From assembly GCF_000215705.1 (NCBI RefSeq), contig NC_015677.1, forward strand, positions 2,678,001 through 2,742,000: 64,000 bases of DNA, written 5' to 3'. Of the stretch, positions 9,928-19,200 are shown one piece after another. The position numbers and the translations under genes were made by a program. How positions within the stretch are numbered: position 1 is the stretch's first letter; every line of letters begins with the position of its first letter. Below the pieces are notes generated by a model that saw only the letters and a list, made by a program, of their open reading frames with translations, was not told the origin of the DNA and did no database searches. This DNA comes from Ramlibacter tataouinensis TTB310. GTDB lineage: Bacteria; Pseudomonadota; Gammaproteobacteria; Burkholderiales; Burkholderiaceae_C.

Positions 9928-10102
9928 TCCGTCTTCTCCTCGATTCAGATGAACATCGTTCGCATGCATCGGCCGGTGGCTCACGAAGCAATGGCCTGGC
10001 TGACACAGCTGGATGCATCCTAGCAAGGGCCAGCCGCCCCTCCGCGGTGCGCGCGCGATCGTCCGGCCAAACAGGCCGTGTTCGTGGGCTCGCTGCGACA
10101 GG

Positions 10103-10408
10103 CTACTGCCCTGCGAGGGAAGCGGCTGCCATGGAAGCAGCGATCGCATGCTCCCAGGCGTCGATGTGCGGCGGTTTGGTCCACGCGAGGGGGCCGATCA
10201 CGTCTGCCGGCCGCACGGTCAGCGAGGCTTTCTTGAACTTCATCTTCACCCACACCTCGGCGTGCCGCTGCTCCCCCAGGAAGAAGGAATGGCAGAAATA
10301 GGCGCACTTGTCATCCGCGTAGGCGAGGACCGTTTCCACCCGCACGCGCTTGAACATCCCCACGGGCTTGAGGAAGTGAGCAAGCTGCGCTGCGTTCTGA
10401 CATGGCAT
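10103..10408 (-). CDS. Hypothetical protein, 101 residues
   Basis: Not recognised. The predicted product is a balanced globular protein with several aromatic and basic residues (AHFLKPVGMFKRVRVETVL, EVWVKMKFKKASLTV) and an Ala-rich C-terminal helix; no signal peptide or membrane helix. The ATG at 10408 is preceded by GGGAGG at good distance, which supports this start over the longer open frame. It is divergent from the acyl-CoA thioesterase gene starting at 10503. Confidence 0.6.
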   Translation of the reverse strand: MPCQNAAQLAHFLKPVGMFKRVRVETVLAYADDKCAYFCHSFFLGEQRHAEVWVKMKFKKASLTVRPADVIGPLAWTKPPHIDAWEHAIAASMAAASLAGQ

Positions 10409-10502
10409 GACCCTCCCGAAGGCGGCCATCCTACCGACGGCTGGATCCGCCCTCAAGCCATGCCGCGCATACCATCGCCCCATCCCACTCCCCTTGTGCC
10501 CC

Positions 10503-10991
10503 ATGGACCTCGCCTCGCACCAGCTCAGCATGACCGTGCTCATGACCCCGGACACCGCCAACTTCTCGGGCAACGTCCATGGCGGCACCCTGCTCAAGCT
10601 GCTGGACCAGGTGGCCTATGCCTGCGGCAGCCGCTATGCCGGCCGGTACGTGGTGACGGTGTCGGTGGACCAGGTGACCTTCCGCGAGCCGGTCTTCGTG
10701 GGCGAGCTGGTCACCTTCCTGGCCAGCGTCAACGACACCGGCACCTCGTCCATGGAAATAGGCATCAAGGTGGTGGCCGAGGACATCCGCCGCCGGTCGG
10801 TGCGGCACGTCAACAGCTGCTTCTTCACCATGGTGGCGGTGGATGACGAGCGCAAGCCGGTCCCGGTGCCGCCACTGGAGCCGCGCACGCCCGACGAGGT
10901 GCGGCGCCGCGCGGCAGCCAAGCTGCGCAGGTCGCTGCGCCAGGAGATGCGCCAGCGCTTCGACGCGCTGCAGCGGCCGGCCGGCAGCTAG
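10503..10991 (+). CDS. Acyl-CoA thioesterase, YciA/hotdog family
   Basis: Cytosolic thioesterase of 162 residues that hydrolyses acyl-CoA. The hotdog core is clear: TPDTANFSGNVHGGTLLKLL with the Asn-x-x-Gly-Gly active-site turn, then VDQVTFREPVFVGELVTFLA and the strand RHVNSCFFTMVAVDDE. A charged Arg-rich tail (residues 125-160) follows, as in many YciA-type proteins. The stop codon TAG lies inside the CTAG that borders the MITE-like element, so the insertion has not changed the protein. Confidence 0.9.
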   Translation: MDLASHQLSMTVLMTPDTANFSGNVHGGTLLKLLDQVAYACGSRYAGRYVVTVSVDQVTFREPVFVGELVTFLASVNDTGTSSMEIGIKVVAEDIRRRSVRHVNSCFFTMVAVDDERKPVPVPPLEPRTPDEVRRRAAAKLRRSLRQEMRQRFDALQRPAGS

Positions 10992-11267
10992 GGAAGCTCT
11001 GGACAAGTCGCGCCGTGCGCGACGGGACTTTTCCGGGATGAGCCGCAAGGCGCCGGACCCAGGGCAAGCCTGGACGGCTTGCCTGGTCCGGCAACGCCGC
11101 GGATCGCCCGGAAAAGCCCGTCCCCGGAGGGGCTCGGCCCAAAACCGGCGTCTTGCCCACCAAGTTTCTTGCCCGTGCGTGCAGCACGGGCTGCGAAACG
11201 TTGGCGGCCAATCCATCCGGTTTTGGGCTCGAGCGCGCATGGCGGGACTTGTCCAGAGCTTCCCTAG
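10988..11267. mobile_element. MITE-like element with IS5-type ends and CTAG target duplication
   Basis: A 272-bp element (10992-11263) lies between two CTAG tetranucleotides. Its ends are inverted repeats: the first 18 bases, GGAAGCTCTGGACAAGTC, match perfectly and 28 of the first 30 match. IS5 ends begin GGAAGGTGCGAACAAGTC and IS5-group elements duplicate a YTAR tetranucleotide, so an IS5-family-derived, non-autonomous element is the best reading. No coding frame is present. The interior is highly structured: GACGGGACTTTTCCGGG (11021-11037) pairs with 11107-11123 around a palindrome at 11053-11091; GCCCAAAACCGG (11137-11148) pairs with 11217-11228 around a hairpin at 11172-11190. A single strand could thus fold as a three-way junction. 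Confidence 0.75.
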
Positions 11268-12223
11268 GCCGTCGCCGGCACCAGGAAGTCGCGGCTGATG
11301 CGCCCGCCCAGGTCGTTCACGCGGTCCAGGAACTGCGTGAGGAAGGCATGCAGGCCGGTGGCCAGGATCTCGTCGATGTGGCCGTACTGCAGCTCGGCGC
11401 GCAGCCGGCCGGCCCGGCGCTGCGTCTCGGCCGACTGGTCGTTGCCGACCACGGCCAGGTTGCCCACCACCTCGTTCATGCTGGCGTGCAGCGAGCGCGG
11501 CATGTCCGGCCGCAGGATCAGCAGGTCGGCCACGCGCTCGGGCTTGATCACGTCGCGGTACACCTTGCGGTAGATCTCGAAGCCGGAGACGCTGCGCAGG
11601 ATGGCGCTCCAGTGGTAGAAGTCGTACTCCTGGTCCTGCTCGGTCGCGGTGCCGAAGAAATCGCTCTGCACCGCGTGGAACTTCACGTCCACCAGCCGGG
11701 CCGTGTTGTCGGCGCGCTCGAGGAACGTGCCCAGCCGCATGAAGTGCAGCGCCTCGTCCATCAGCATGGTGCCCACGGTCACGCCGCGCGAGAGGTGCGA
11801 GCGGAACTTCACCCACTCGAAGAACAGCCCGGGATCGCGCTCGAACTCGCCGCTGCGCAGCATGCGGCCCACCTCCAGCCAGGTCTGGTTCTGCGTCTCC
11901 CAGGCCTCGGTGGTCAGCGAGCCGCGCACGGCGCGCGCGTTCTCGCGCGCGGCCTTGAGGCAGGACACGATGGACGAGGGGTTGTTCTCGTCCTTGACCA
12001 TGAACTCCATCACGCACCTGGCCGTGATCTCGCCGTGCTTGGCGGTGTAGGCCGGCACCAGCTCGCTGATGGACAGCAGGCCCTGCCAGCCCACCTGCGC
12101 CACTGCGGCCGACTGCGGCAGCAGCGAGGTCTGGTAGTTCACGTCCAGCATGCGGGCGGTGTTCTCGGCCCGCTCGGTGTAGCGGGCCATCCAGAAAAGA
12201 TGGTCTGCGGTTCTCGAGAGCAT
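11264..12223 (-). CDS. Alpha-E domain protein (DUF403)
   Basis: Helical protein of 319 residues that begins with the family signature MLSRTADHLFWMARYTERAE and carries further conserved stretches (LEVGRMLRSGEFERDPGLFF, LGTFLERADNTARLVDVKF). Alpha-E proteins are encoded with circularly permuted ATP-grasp enzymes and transglutaminases; comparative genomics by the Aravind group proposed that these sets build and process peptide-like tags or metabolites. Here it follows the ATP-grasp gene by 2 bp on the same strand. Its stop codon lies in the right-hand CTAG of the MITE. The biochemical role is untested. Confidence 0.92.
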   Translation of the reverse strand: MLSRTADHLFWMARYTERAENTARMLDVNYQTSLLPQSAAVAQVGWQGLLSISELVPAYTAKHGEITARCVMEFMVKDENNPSSIVSCLKAARENARAVRGSLTTEAWETQNQTWLEVGRMLRSGEFERDPGLFFEWVKFRSHLSRGVTVGTMLMDEALHFMRLGTFLERADNTARLVDVKFHAVQSDFFGTATEQDQEYDFYHWSAILRSVSGFEIYRKVYRDVIKPERVADLLILRPDMPRSLHASMNEVVGNLAVVGNDQSAETQRRAGRLRAELQYGHIDEILATGLHAFLTQFLDRVNDLGGRISRDFLVPATA

Positions 12224-12225
12224 GG

Positions 12226-13722
12226 TCAGACTTCCAAAATCCAGGTGTCCTTGGTGCCGCCGCCCTGGGACGAATTCACCACCAGCGAGCCCTGCTTGAG
12301 CGCCACGCGCGTCAGCCCGCCCGGCACCATCTGCACCTCCTTGCCCGACAGCACGAAGGGCCGCAGGTCGATGTGGCGCGGCGCGATGCCGGCATCCACG
12401 AAGGTGGGGCAGCTCGACAGGCTGAGCGTGGGCTGGGCGATGTAGCCGCCGGGATGGGCCTCGACCGCCTTGCGGAAATCCTCGATCTCCTGCTGCGTCG
12501 AGGCCGGGCCCACCAGCATGCCGTAGCCGCCCGCGCCGTGCACCTCCTTGACCACCAGGTCCTTCAGGTTGGCCAGGATGTACTTCAGGTCCTCCGGGTC
12601 GCGGCCCACGTAGGTCGGCACGTTCTTCAGGATGGGCTGCTCGCCCAGGTAGAACTCGATCATCTTGGGCACATAGGGATAGATGGACTTGTCGTCCGCC
12701 ACCCCGGTGCCGATGGCATTGCAGATGGTCACGTTGCCGGCGCGGTAGGCATCCACCAGGCCCTTGGTGCCCAGCGTCGAATTGGGCCGAAAGACGTCCG
12801 GATCCAGGAAGTCATCGTCCACGCGCCGGTAGATCACGTCTACCCGCTTCGGGCCGCGCGTGGTGCGCATGTAGACGTAGCGGTCCTTGACGAAGAGGTC
12901 TTGCCCCTCCACCAGCTCCACGCCCATCTGCTGCGCCAGGAAGGCGTGCTCGAAGTAGGCGCTGTTGTACATGCCGGGCGTGAGCACCACCACCGTCGGG
13001 TCGGGCGCGCCGGGCTGGGCCGAGGCGCGCAGCGTCTCCAGCAGCAGGTCGGGGTAGTGCATGACCGGCGCCACCCGGTGCTGGCTGAACAGGTCGGGGA
13101 ACAGCCGCATCATCATCTTGCGGTCTTCCAGCATGTAGCTCACGCCGCTGGGCACGCGCAGGTTGTCCTCCAGCACGTAGTACTCGCCCTGGCCCTGGGC
13201 GTTGGGCGCGCGCACGATGTCGACGCCGGCCACGTGCGAGTAGACGTGGTGCGGCGTGTACACGCCCATCATCTCCTTGCGGTATTGCGCATTGCCCAGC
13301 ACCTGCTCGGCCGGGATCACGCCGGCCTTGAGGATCTCCTGCCCGTGGTAGACGTCGTGCAGGAAACGGTTGAGCGCGGTCACCCGCTGGACCAGGCCTT
13401 TTTCCAGGCTGCGCCACTCGTGCGCGGGGATGATGCGGGGGATCAGGTCGAACGGGATCAGCCGCTCGGTGCCGGCGCCGTCCTCGTCCTTGGCGCCGTA
13501 GACGGCGAACGTGATGCCCACGCGGCGGAAGATCATCTCCGCCTCCTCGCGCCGCGCCTTCATGGTTTCCTGCGGTTGGCGTCCCAGCCAGCGGGCATAG
13601 CCTTCGTAATGCGGGCGCACGCCTTGCACCTGCACCTGCGACTGCCCGCCTTGCGACTGCCCCTGGAACTGGATGGCACCGGTTGCCGGCAGCTGGGCGA
13701 ACATCTCGTCGAATTTGTGCAT
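12226..13722 (-). CDS. Circularly permuted ATP-grasp protein (DUF404/DUF407 type)
   Basis: Predicted ATP-dependent carboxylate-amine ligase, 498 residues. Recognisable blocks are ITFAVYGAKDEDGAGTERLI, VYTPHHVYSHVAGVDIVRAP, VLTPGMYNSAYFEHAFLAQQ, RRVDDDFLDPDVFRPNSTLG and the nucleotide-binding-type segment VVKEVHGAGGYGMLVGPAS. The ATG at 13722 is preferred: GGAG sits six bases upstream, whereas the other ATG at 13728 is too close to it. It lies 50 bp downstream of comEC and 2 bp upstream of the alpha-E gene, so comEC, this gene and alpha-E may form one transcript. The substrate is unknown. Confidence 0.92.
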   Translation of the reverse strand: MHKFDEMFAQLPATGAIQFQGQSQGGQSQVQVQGVRPHYEGYARWLGRQPQETMKARREEAEMIFRRVGITFAVYGAKDEDGAGTERLIPFDLIPRIIPAHEWRSLEKGLVQRVTALNRFLHDVYHGQEILKAGVIPAEQVLGNAQYRKEMMGVYTPHHVYSHVAGVDIVRAPNAQGQGEYYVLEDNLRVPSGVSYMLEDRKMMMRLFPDLFSQHRVAPVMHYPDLLLETLRASAQPGAPDPTVVVLTPGMYNSAYFEHAFLAQQMGVELVEGQDLFVKDRYVYMRTTRGPKRVDVIYRRVDDDFLDPDVFRPNSTLGTKGLVDAYRAGNVTICNAIGTGVADDKSIYPYVPKMIEFYLGEQPILKNVPTYVGRDPEDLKYILANLKDLVVKEVHGAGGYGMLVGPASTQQEIEDFRKAVEAHPGGYIAQPTLSLSSCPTFVDAGIAPRHIDLRPFVLSGKEVQMVPGGLTRVALKQGSLVVNSSQGGGTKDTWILEV

Positions 13723-13772
13723 GCGCATCTCCTGCCGACAGGATAGCAACAACCAGGCCTGCGCTGAGGCAC

Positions 13773-16193
13773 TCAAGAGGGCTGGTGGCGCCAATAACGC
13801 GGCGTTTGCTGGCGCCGGCAGGCGACCTCCGCCGGCCGCGCCGAGGCCCAGGCCGCCGCGCCGCAGGCCGCCGACTCGACCAGCCGCACCCCCCGGCGGC
13901 GGTACCGCTCGGCCACGGCCGCCGCCGGATGGCCGAAGCGGTTGCGGTAACCCGCCTGGACGAGCGCGATGCGCGGCTGCACCGCCTGCAGGAAGGCCTC
14001 GCCCGAGGAGGTCTTGCTGCCATGGTGCGGCACCAGCAGCAGGTCGGCGCGCAGCGGCGCCCCCCGCCGCAGCAGCGCCGCCTCCTGCGGCAGTTCGATG
14101 TCGCCGGCCAGCAGCGCGGTTGCGGTGCCGTTGGCGATGCGCAGCACGCAGCTGACGGCATTGGGCCGGCGCGCCGCGGCGAAGTCGTCCGGCCTTGGGT
14201 GCAGCACCTCGAACGCCACCCCGTCCCAGCTCCAGCGCTGGCCCGCGGTGCAGGGCTCCGGCCGGCGCAGGGCGGCCAGTGCGTGGTCCGCGGCGATGGA
14301 GGTCAGCAAGGCCGCCTGCGGCTGCATCGCCAGCACGGCGGCGGCGCCGCCGCTGTGGTCGCTGTCGCGGTGGCTGACCACCAGGGTGTGCACCCGCTCG
14401 TCCCAGGCCCGCAGCAGCGGCACCAGCACCCGGTGCCCGGCGTCGGCCTCGGCGCTGTAGCGCGGCCCGGCGTCGTACACCAGGGTGTGGCGGGCGGTGC
14501 GCACGATCACGGCATTGCCCTGGCCCACGTCGGCCGCCAGCAGCTCGAACTGGCCGTGCGCCGGCCGCGGCGGCTGCCACAGCAGCGCCGGCAGCAGCAG
14601 CGGCAGGCCCAGGGCCCGCAGCGCCGGCGGCAGGCGCATGGCCAGCAGCAGCCCGCCCGCCACGCCGGCGGCGCCGGCCCACGGCGGCGGCGCGGCCGTG
14701 GACAGCACCGCCCCCGGCAGCGCCGCCAGGGCCTGCAGCCCGGCCGCCAGGCCCTGCACGGCCCAGGCCGCCGCGTCCCACAGCGGCGGCAGCAGCACAC
14801 CCGCCAGCGCCAGCGGCGTCACCACCAGCGTGACCCAGGGGATCGCCACCACGTTGGCCGCCAACCCCACCAGCGACACCTGGCCGAACAGCAGCAGCGA
14901 CAGCGGCGCCAGGGCCAGCGTCACCACCGCCTGCTCGCGCGCCACCGAGGACAGCCAGGCGCCCGGACGCCAGCCCTGGGCGGGCAGGCCGCGATCGGTC
15001 GCGAACAGCACGCCGACCGCCACGAAACTCAGCCAGAAGCCGGCCTGCAGCAGGGCCCAGGGATCGACCGCCACCACCACGGCGGCGGCCAGCAGCCACA
15101 GCGCCGGCCAGGGCCAGCGCGCCCCGGCCAGGCGCAGCACGGCCACCGCGGCCAGCATCCACACCGTGCGCTGCGCCGGTACGCCCCAGCCGCTGAACAC
15201 GGCATAGGCCGCCGCCAGCAGCACGCCGCCGGCCAGCGCCGCATGCTGCGCCGGCAGCGCCAGGCACAGGCGCGCGCTGCGCCGCCAGAGCGCGCCCACG
15301 GCCCAGGCCGCCGCCCAGGCGAACATGGTCACGTGCAGGCCGGAGATGCTCATCAGGTGCGCCACGCCGGTGGCGCGGAACACGTCCCAGTCGGCCCGCT
15401 CGATCGCCTGCTGGTCCCCCACCACCAGGGCCGCAAGGATGCCGGCGACACCGGAGGACGGCACGCGCTCGAAGATCGCCTCGCGCACCCGCTGGCGGGC
15501 GAGCTCCACCGGGTGCCGCCAGGTCGCGCCGAGATGCCGCGGCGCCGGGTCGCGCGGCCCGGCCCGCACGTAGCCGGTGGCTTGCAGGCCCTGCTCCCAC
15601 AGCCACAGCTCGTAGTCGAAGCCGTGCGGGTTCTGGTTGCCATGCGGCGCCTTCAACCGGACGTTGAAGCGCCAGCGGTCGCCGGCGCGCAGCCCCGCGC
15701 CGGCGGGGCGCTGCAGCTCCATCCGGTCTTCGGCCACGGGCCAGGGCCCGCCATACCAGCCCAGCAGCAGCCGCGGCGGCAGGCGCACCGGTTGGCCGTC
15801 CAGATGCGCCGATTCGACCTGGAAGCGCAGGCGCTGGCCCAGCTCGGTGGGCTGCGGCATGGCCGCGATCACCCCGGTCACGGCGATGTCGCGCCCCTCC
15901 AGGGCCGCATCCAGCCCCTGGGCGGCGAAATGCGCGGCGCGCAGGCCGGTGGCGGCGAACGCAAGGATGCCGGCCGCCAGCAGGGCCGACGCCGCGCGCA
16001 TCCCGCGTCCGAAGGACGCCTTACTGACTGCACGACAACCGGCGGCCGCCAGCGCCAGCACCGCGAGCGCCGCATAGGCCGGCCAGGGCCACAGGGCGGC
16101 TTGCTGCAGCTGCAAGGCCGGCCCCAGCACCGCGCCCAGCAGCGCCGGCACCATCCCCGCCCCGCCTTGTCCCTGGTCGTCGTGGTCATCCAT
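13773..16193 (-). CDS. comEC: DNA uptake channel protein ComEC/Rec2
   Basis: Polytopic inner-membrane protein that moves single-stranded DNA into the cytoplasm during natural transformation, about 806 residues. Order: two N-terminal helices, an OB-like periplasmic DUF4131 region (about 75-210), the Competence domain with its signature VAHLMSISGLHVTMFAWAAA, many helices (about 265-530), and a C-terminal metallo-beta-lactamase-like domain (LLAADVGQGNAVIV, SHRDSDHSGGAAAVL, LLAGDIELPQEAALL, LLVPHHGSKTSS). The start is uncertain: ATG 16193 (MDDHDDQG) was chosen; an ATG at 16232 is also open. Divergent from the DUF2126 gene with a 74-bp gap; other competence genes are not in the window. Confidence 0.9.
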   Translation of the reverse strand: MDDHDDQGQGGAGMVPALLGAVLGPALQLQQAALWPWPAYAALAVLALAAAGCRAVSKASFGRGMRAASALLAAGILAFAATGLRAAHFAAQGLDAALEGRDIAVTGVIAAMPQPTELGQRLRFQVESAHLDGQPVRLPPRLLLGWYGGPWPVAEDRMELQRPAGAGLRAGDRWRFNVRLKAPHGNQNPHGFDYELWLWEQGLQATGYVRAGPRDPAPRHLGATWRHPVELARQRVREAIFERVPSSGVAGILAALVVGDQQAIERADWDVFRATGVAHLMSISGLHVTMFAWAAAWAVGALWRRSARLCLALPAQHAALAGGVLLAAAYAVFSGWGVPAQRTVWMLAAVAVLRLAGARWPWPALWLLAAAVVVAVDPWALLQAGFWLSFVAVGVLFATDRGLPAQGWRPGAWLSSVAREQAVVTLALAPLSLLLFGQVSLVGLAANVVAIPWVTLVVTPLALAGVLLPPLWDAAAWAVQGLAAGLQALAALPGAVLSTAAPPPWAGAAGVAGGLLLAMRLPPALRALGLPLLLPALLWQPPRPAHGQFELLAADVGQGNAVIVRTARHTLVYDAGPRYSAEADAGHRVLVPLLRAWDERVHTLVVSHRDSDHSGGAAAVLAMQPQAALLTSIAADHALAALRRPEPCTAGQRWSWDGVAFEVLHPRPDDFAAARRPNAVSCVLRIANGTATALLAGDIELPQEAALLRRGAPLRADLLLVPHHGSKTSSGEAFLQAVQPRIALVQAGYRNRFGHPAAAVAERYRRRGVRLVESAACGAAAWASARPAEVACRRQQTPRYWRHQPS

Positions 16194-16267
16194 GTCGCTG
16201 CACAACGGCGCACGCGGGCCGCCCGCCGACACCCGGCGCGGGCCCTGCTCTTGCTAGCATTGCCCGC

Positions 16268-19200
16268 ATGTCCATCCATGCCGCCCTGAGCCACGTCACC
16301 CACTACCAGTACGACCGACCGGTGCAGCTGGGGCCGCAGGTGGTGCGCCTGCGGCCGGCGCCGCATTGCCGCAGCAAGGTGGTCTCCTATTCCCTGCGGG
16401 TGGAACCGGCCCTGCATTTCATCAACTGGCAGCAGGACCCCTTCGCCAACTACCAGGCGCGCCTGGTGTTCCCGGAGAAGACGCGCGAGTTCAAGGTGAC
16501 GGTGGACCTGGTGGTCGAGATGGCTGTGTTCAACCCGTTCGACTTCTTCCTGGAGCCCAGCGCCGAGAAATTCCCCTTCGCCTACGAGCCCGCCGTCGCC
16601 CAGGAGCTGGCACCTTACCTGGCCACCGAGCCGGCCACGCCGCTGCTGCGGGCCTACCTGGACAGGGTAGACCGCACGCCGCGCGCCACCATCGACTTCC
16701 TGGTGGCGCTGAACCAGCAGCTGCAGCGCGACGTGCGTTACCTCATCCGCATGGAGCCCGGCGTGCAGCCGCCGGAAGAGACGCTGCGCCAGGCCAGCGG
16801 CTCCTGCCGCGACTCGGGCTGGCTGCTGGTGCAGCTGCTGCGGCACCTGGGCCTGGCCGCCCGCTTCGTCTCGGGCTACCTGATCCAGCTCACGCCCGAC
16901 GTGAAGTCCCTGGACGGCCCCAGCGGCACCAGCGTGGACTTCACCGACCTGCATGCCTGGTGCGAGGTCTACCTGCCCGGCGCCGGCTGGATCGGCCTGG
17001 ACCCGACCTCGGGCCTGCTGGCCGGCGAGGGCCACATCCCGCTGGCCTGCACGCCGCAGCCTTCGGGCGCCGCCCCGGTCGAGGGGCTGGTGGACGAGGC
17101 CCAGGTGGAGTTCAGCCACCACATGGCGGTCACGCGCATCCACGAATCGCCGCGCGTCACCAGGCCCTACACCGATGACCAGTGGCGCCAGGTGCTGGCA
17201 CTGGGGCAGGCGGTGGACCTGGAGCTGCAGGCCGGCGACGTGCGCCTGACCATGGGCGGCGAGCCCACCTTCGTCTGCGTGGAGGACCGCGAGGCGCCGG
17301 AGTGGAACACCGACGCGCTGGGGCCGACCAAGCGCGGCTACGCCACCGAGCTGGTGCACAGGCTGCGCGCGCGGTATGGGCACGGCGGCTTCCTGCACTT
17401 CGGCCAGGGCAAGTGGTACCCGGGCGAGCAGCTGCCGCGCTGGGCGCTGTCCATCTTCTGGCGCGCCGACGGCCAGCCGTGCTGGCGCGACCCCTCCCTG
17501 TTCGCCGACGAACGCCAGCCCGCGCACTACACCGGCGAGGACGCGCGCCGCTTCACCCACCGCCTGGCCGCCACGCTGGGCGTGACGGACAGGTACGTGC
17601 AGCCCGGCTACGAGGACGTCTTCTACTACCTGTGGCGCGAGCGCCGGCTGCCGGTGAACGTGGACCCGTTCGACGCGCGGCTTGACGACGAACTCGAGCG
17701 CGCCCGCCTGCGCCGGGTGTTCGACCGCAAGCTCGATACGGTGGTCGGCTACGCCCTGCCGCTGGCGGCCGGCGAGGAGGCGGCGCAGCAGCCGGCGTGG
17801 AGCACGGGCCCCTGGTTCCTGCGCGACCAGCGCCTGTACCTGGTGCCCGGCGATTCGCCCATGGGCTACCGGCTGCCGCTGGACTCGCTGCCCTGGGCCA
17901 GCAAGGCCGACCACCCCCACCTGATCGAGCAGGACCCGATGGCGCCGCGCGAGGCCCTGCCGAGGACACCGACGCTGCAGACCCCGGTGGCCGATGCCGA
18001 AGGGCCGGCCCCCGCGGCTGTGCGGCAGGTCACGCCGCCGCGCCGCTTCCAGTCGGCCGGCGAGCTGACGCGCACCGCGCTGTGCGTGGAGGTGCGCGAC
18101 CCCTCGCGGGCCAACGGACCGCAGGCCGAGCAGGTGGGCGAGAAATCGGGCGTGCTCTACGTCTTCATGCCGCCGCTGGCCCGGCTGGAGGACTACCTGC
18201 ACCTGCTGGCCGCGGTGGAGTCCACGGCGGCCGAGCTGGGCGTGAAGATCGTGCTGGAAGGCTACCCGCCGCCGCGCGACCACCGGCTGCGGGTGCTGCA
18301 GGTCACGCCCGACCCGGGCGTGATCGAGGTCAACATCCATCCCGCGCACAGCTGGGGCGAGCTGGTCGAGAACACCGAGTTCCTGTACCAGGCCGCCTTC
18401 GAGACGCGCCTGGCGGCCGAGAAGTTCATGACCGACGGGCGCCACACCGGCACCGGCGGCGGCAACCACTTCGTGCTGGGCGGCGCCACGCCGGCCGACT
18501 CGCCCTTCCTGCGCAGGCCCGAGCTGCTGGCCAGCCTGCTGCTGTACTGGCACAACCACCCCTCGCTGTCCTACCTGTTCTCCGGCCTGTTCATGGGCCC
18601 GACCAGCCAGGCGCCGCGGGTCGACGAGGCGCGCAACGACCAGCTGTACGAGCTGGAGATCGCGCTGCAGGAGATCGAGCGCAACCAGCAGGTGCATGGC
18701 CAGGAGGTGCCGCCGTGGCTGGTGGACCGCGTGCTGCGCAACATCCTGGTCGACGTGACGGGCAACACCCACCGCAGCGAGTTCTGCATCGACAAGCTGT
18801 ACTCGCCCGACACGGCCTCCGGCCGGCTGGGCCTGCTGGAGCTGCGCGCCTTCGAGATGCCGCCGCACGCGCGCATGAGCATCGTGCAGCAGCTGCTGAT
18901 CCGCGCCCTGGTCGCCCGCTTCTGGAAGCAGCCCTACCGCGCGCCGGTGACCCGCTGGGGCACCGAGCTGCACGACCGTTGGCTGCTGCCCACCTTCGTG
19001 CGGATGGACCTGCACGACGTGCTGGCCGAGATGCGCCAGGCGGGCTACGCGTTCGACGCGTCCTGGTTCGCGCCGCACTTCGAGTTCCGCTTCCCGCTGG
19101 TCGGCCAGGTGCAGTCGCATGGCATCGAGCTGACCCTGCGCAACGCGCTGGAACCCTGGCACGTGATGGGCGAGGAAGGCGCGATCGGCGGCACGGTGCG

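Noticed and set aside
12226..15606. 1126-residue reading as an ATP-grasp fusion
   Set aside because: Residues beyond the ATP-grasp start are an off-frame reading of comEC; the start at 13722 has a Shine-Dalgarno.
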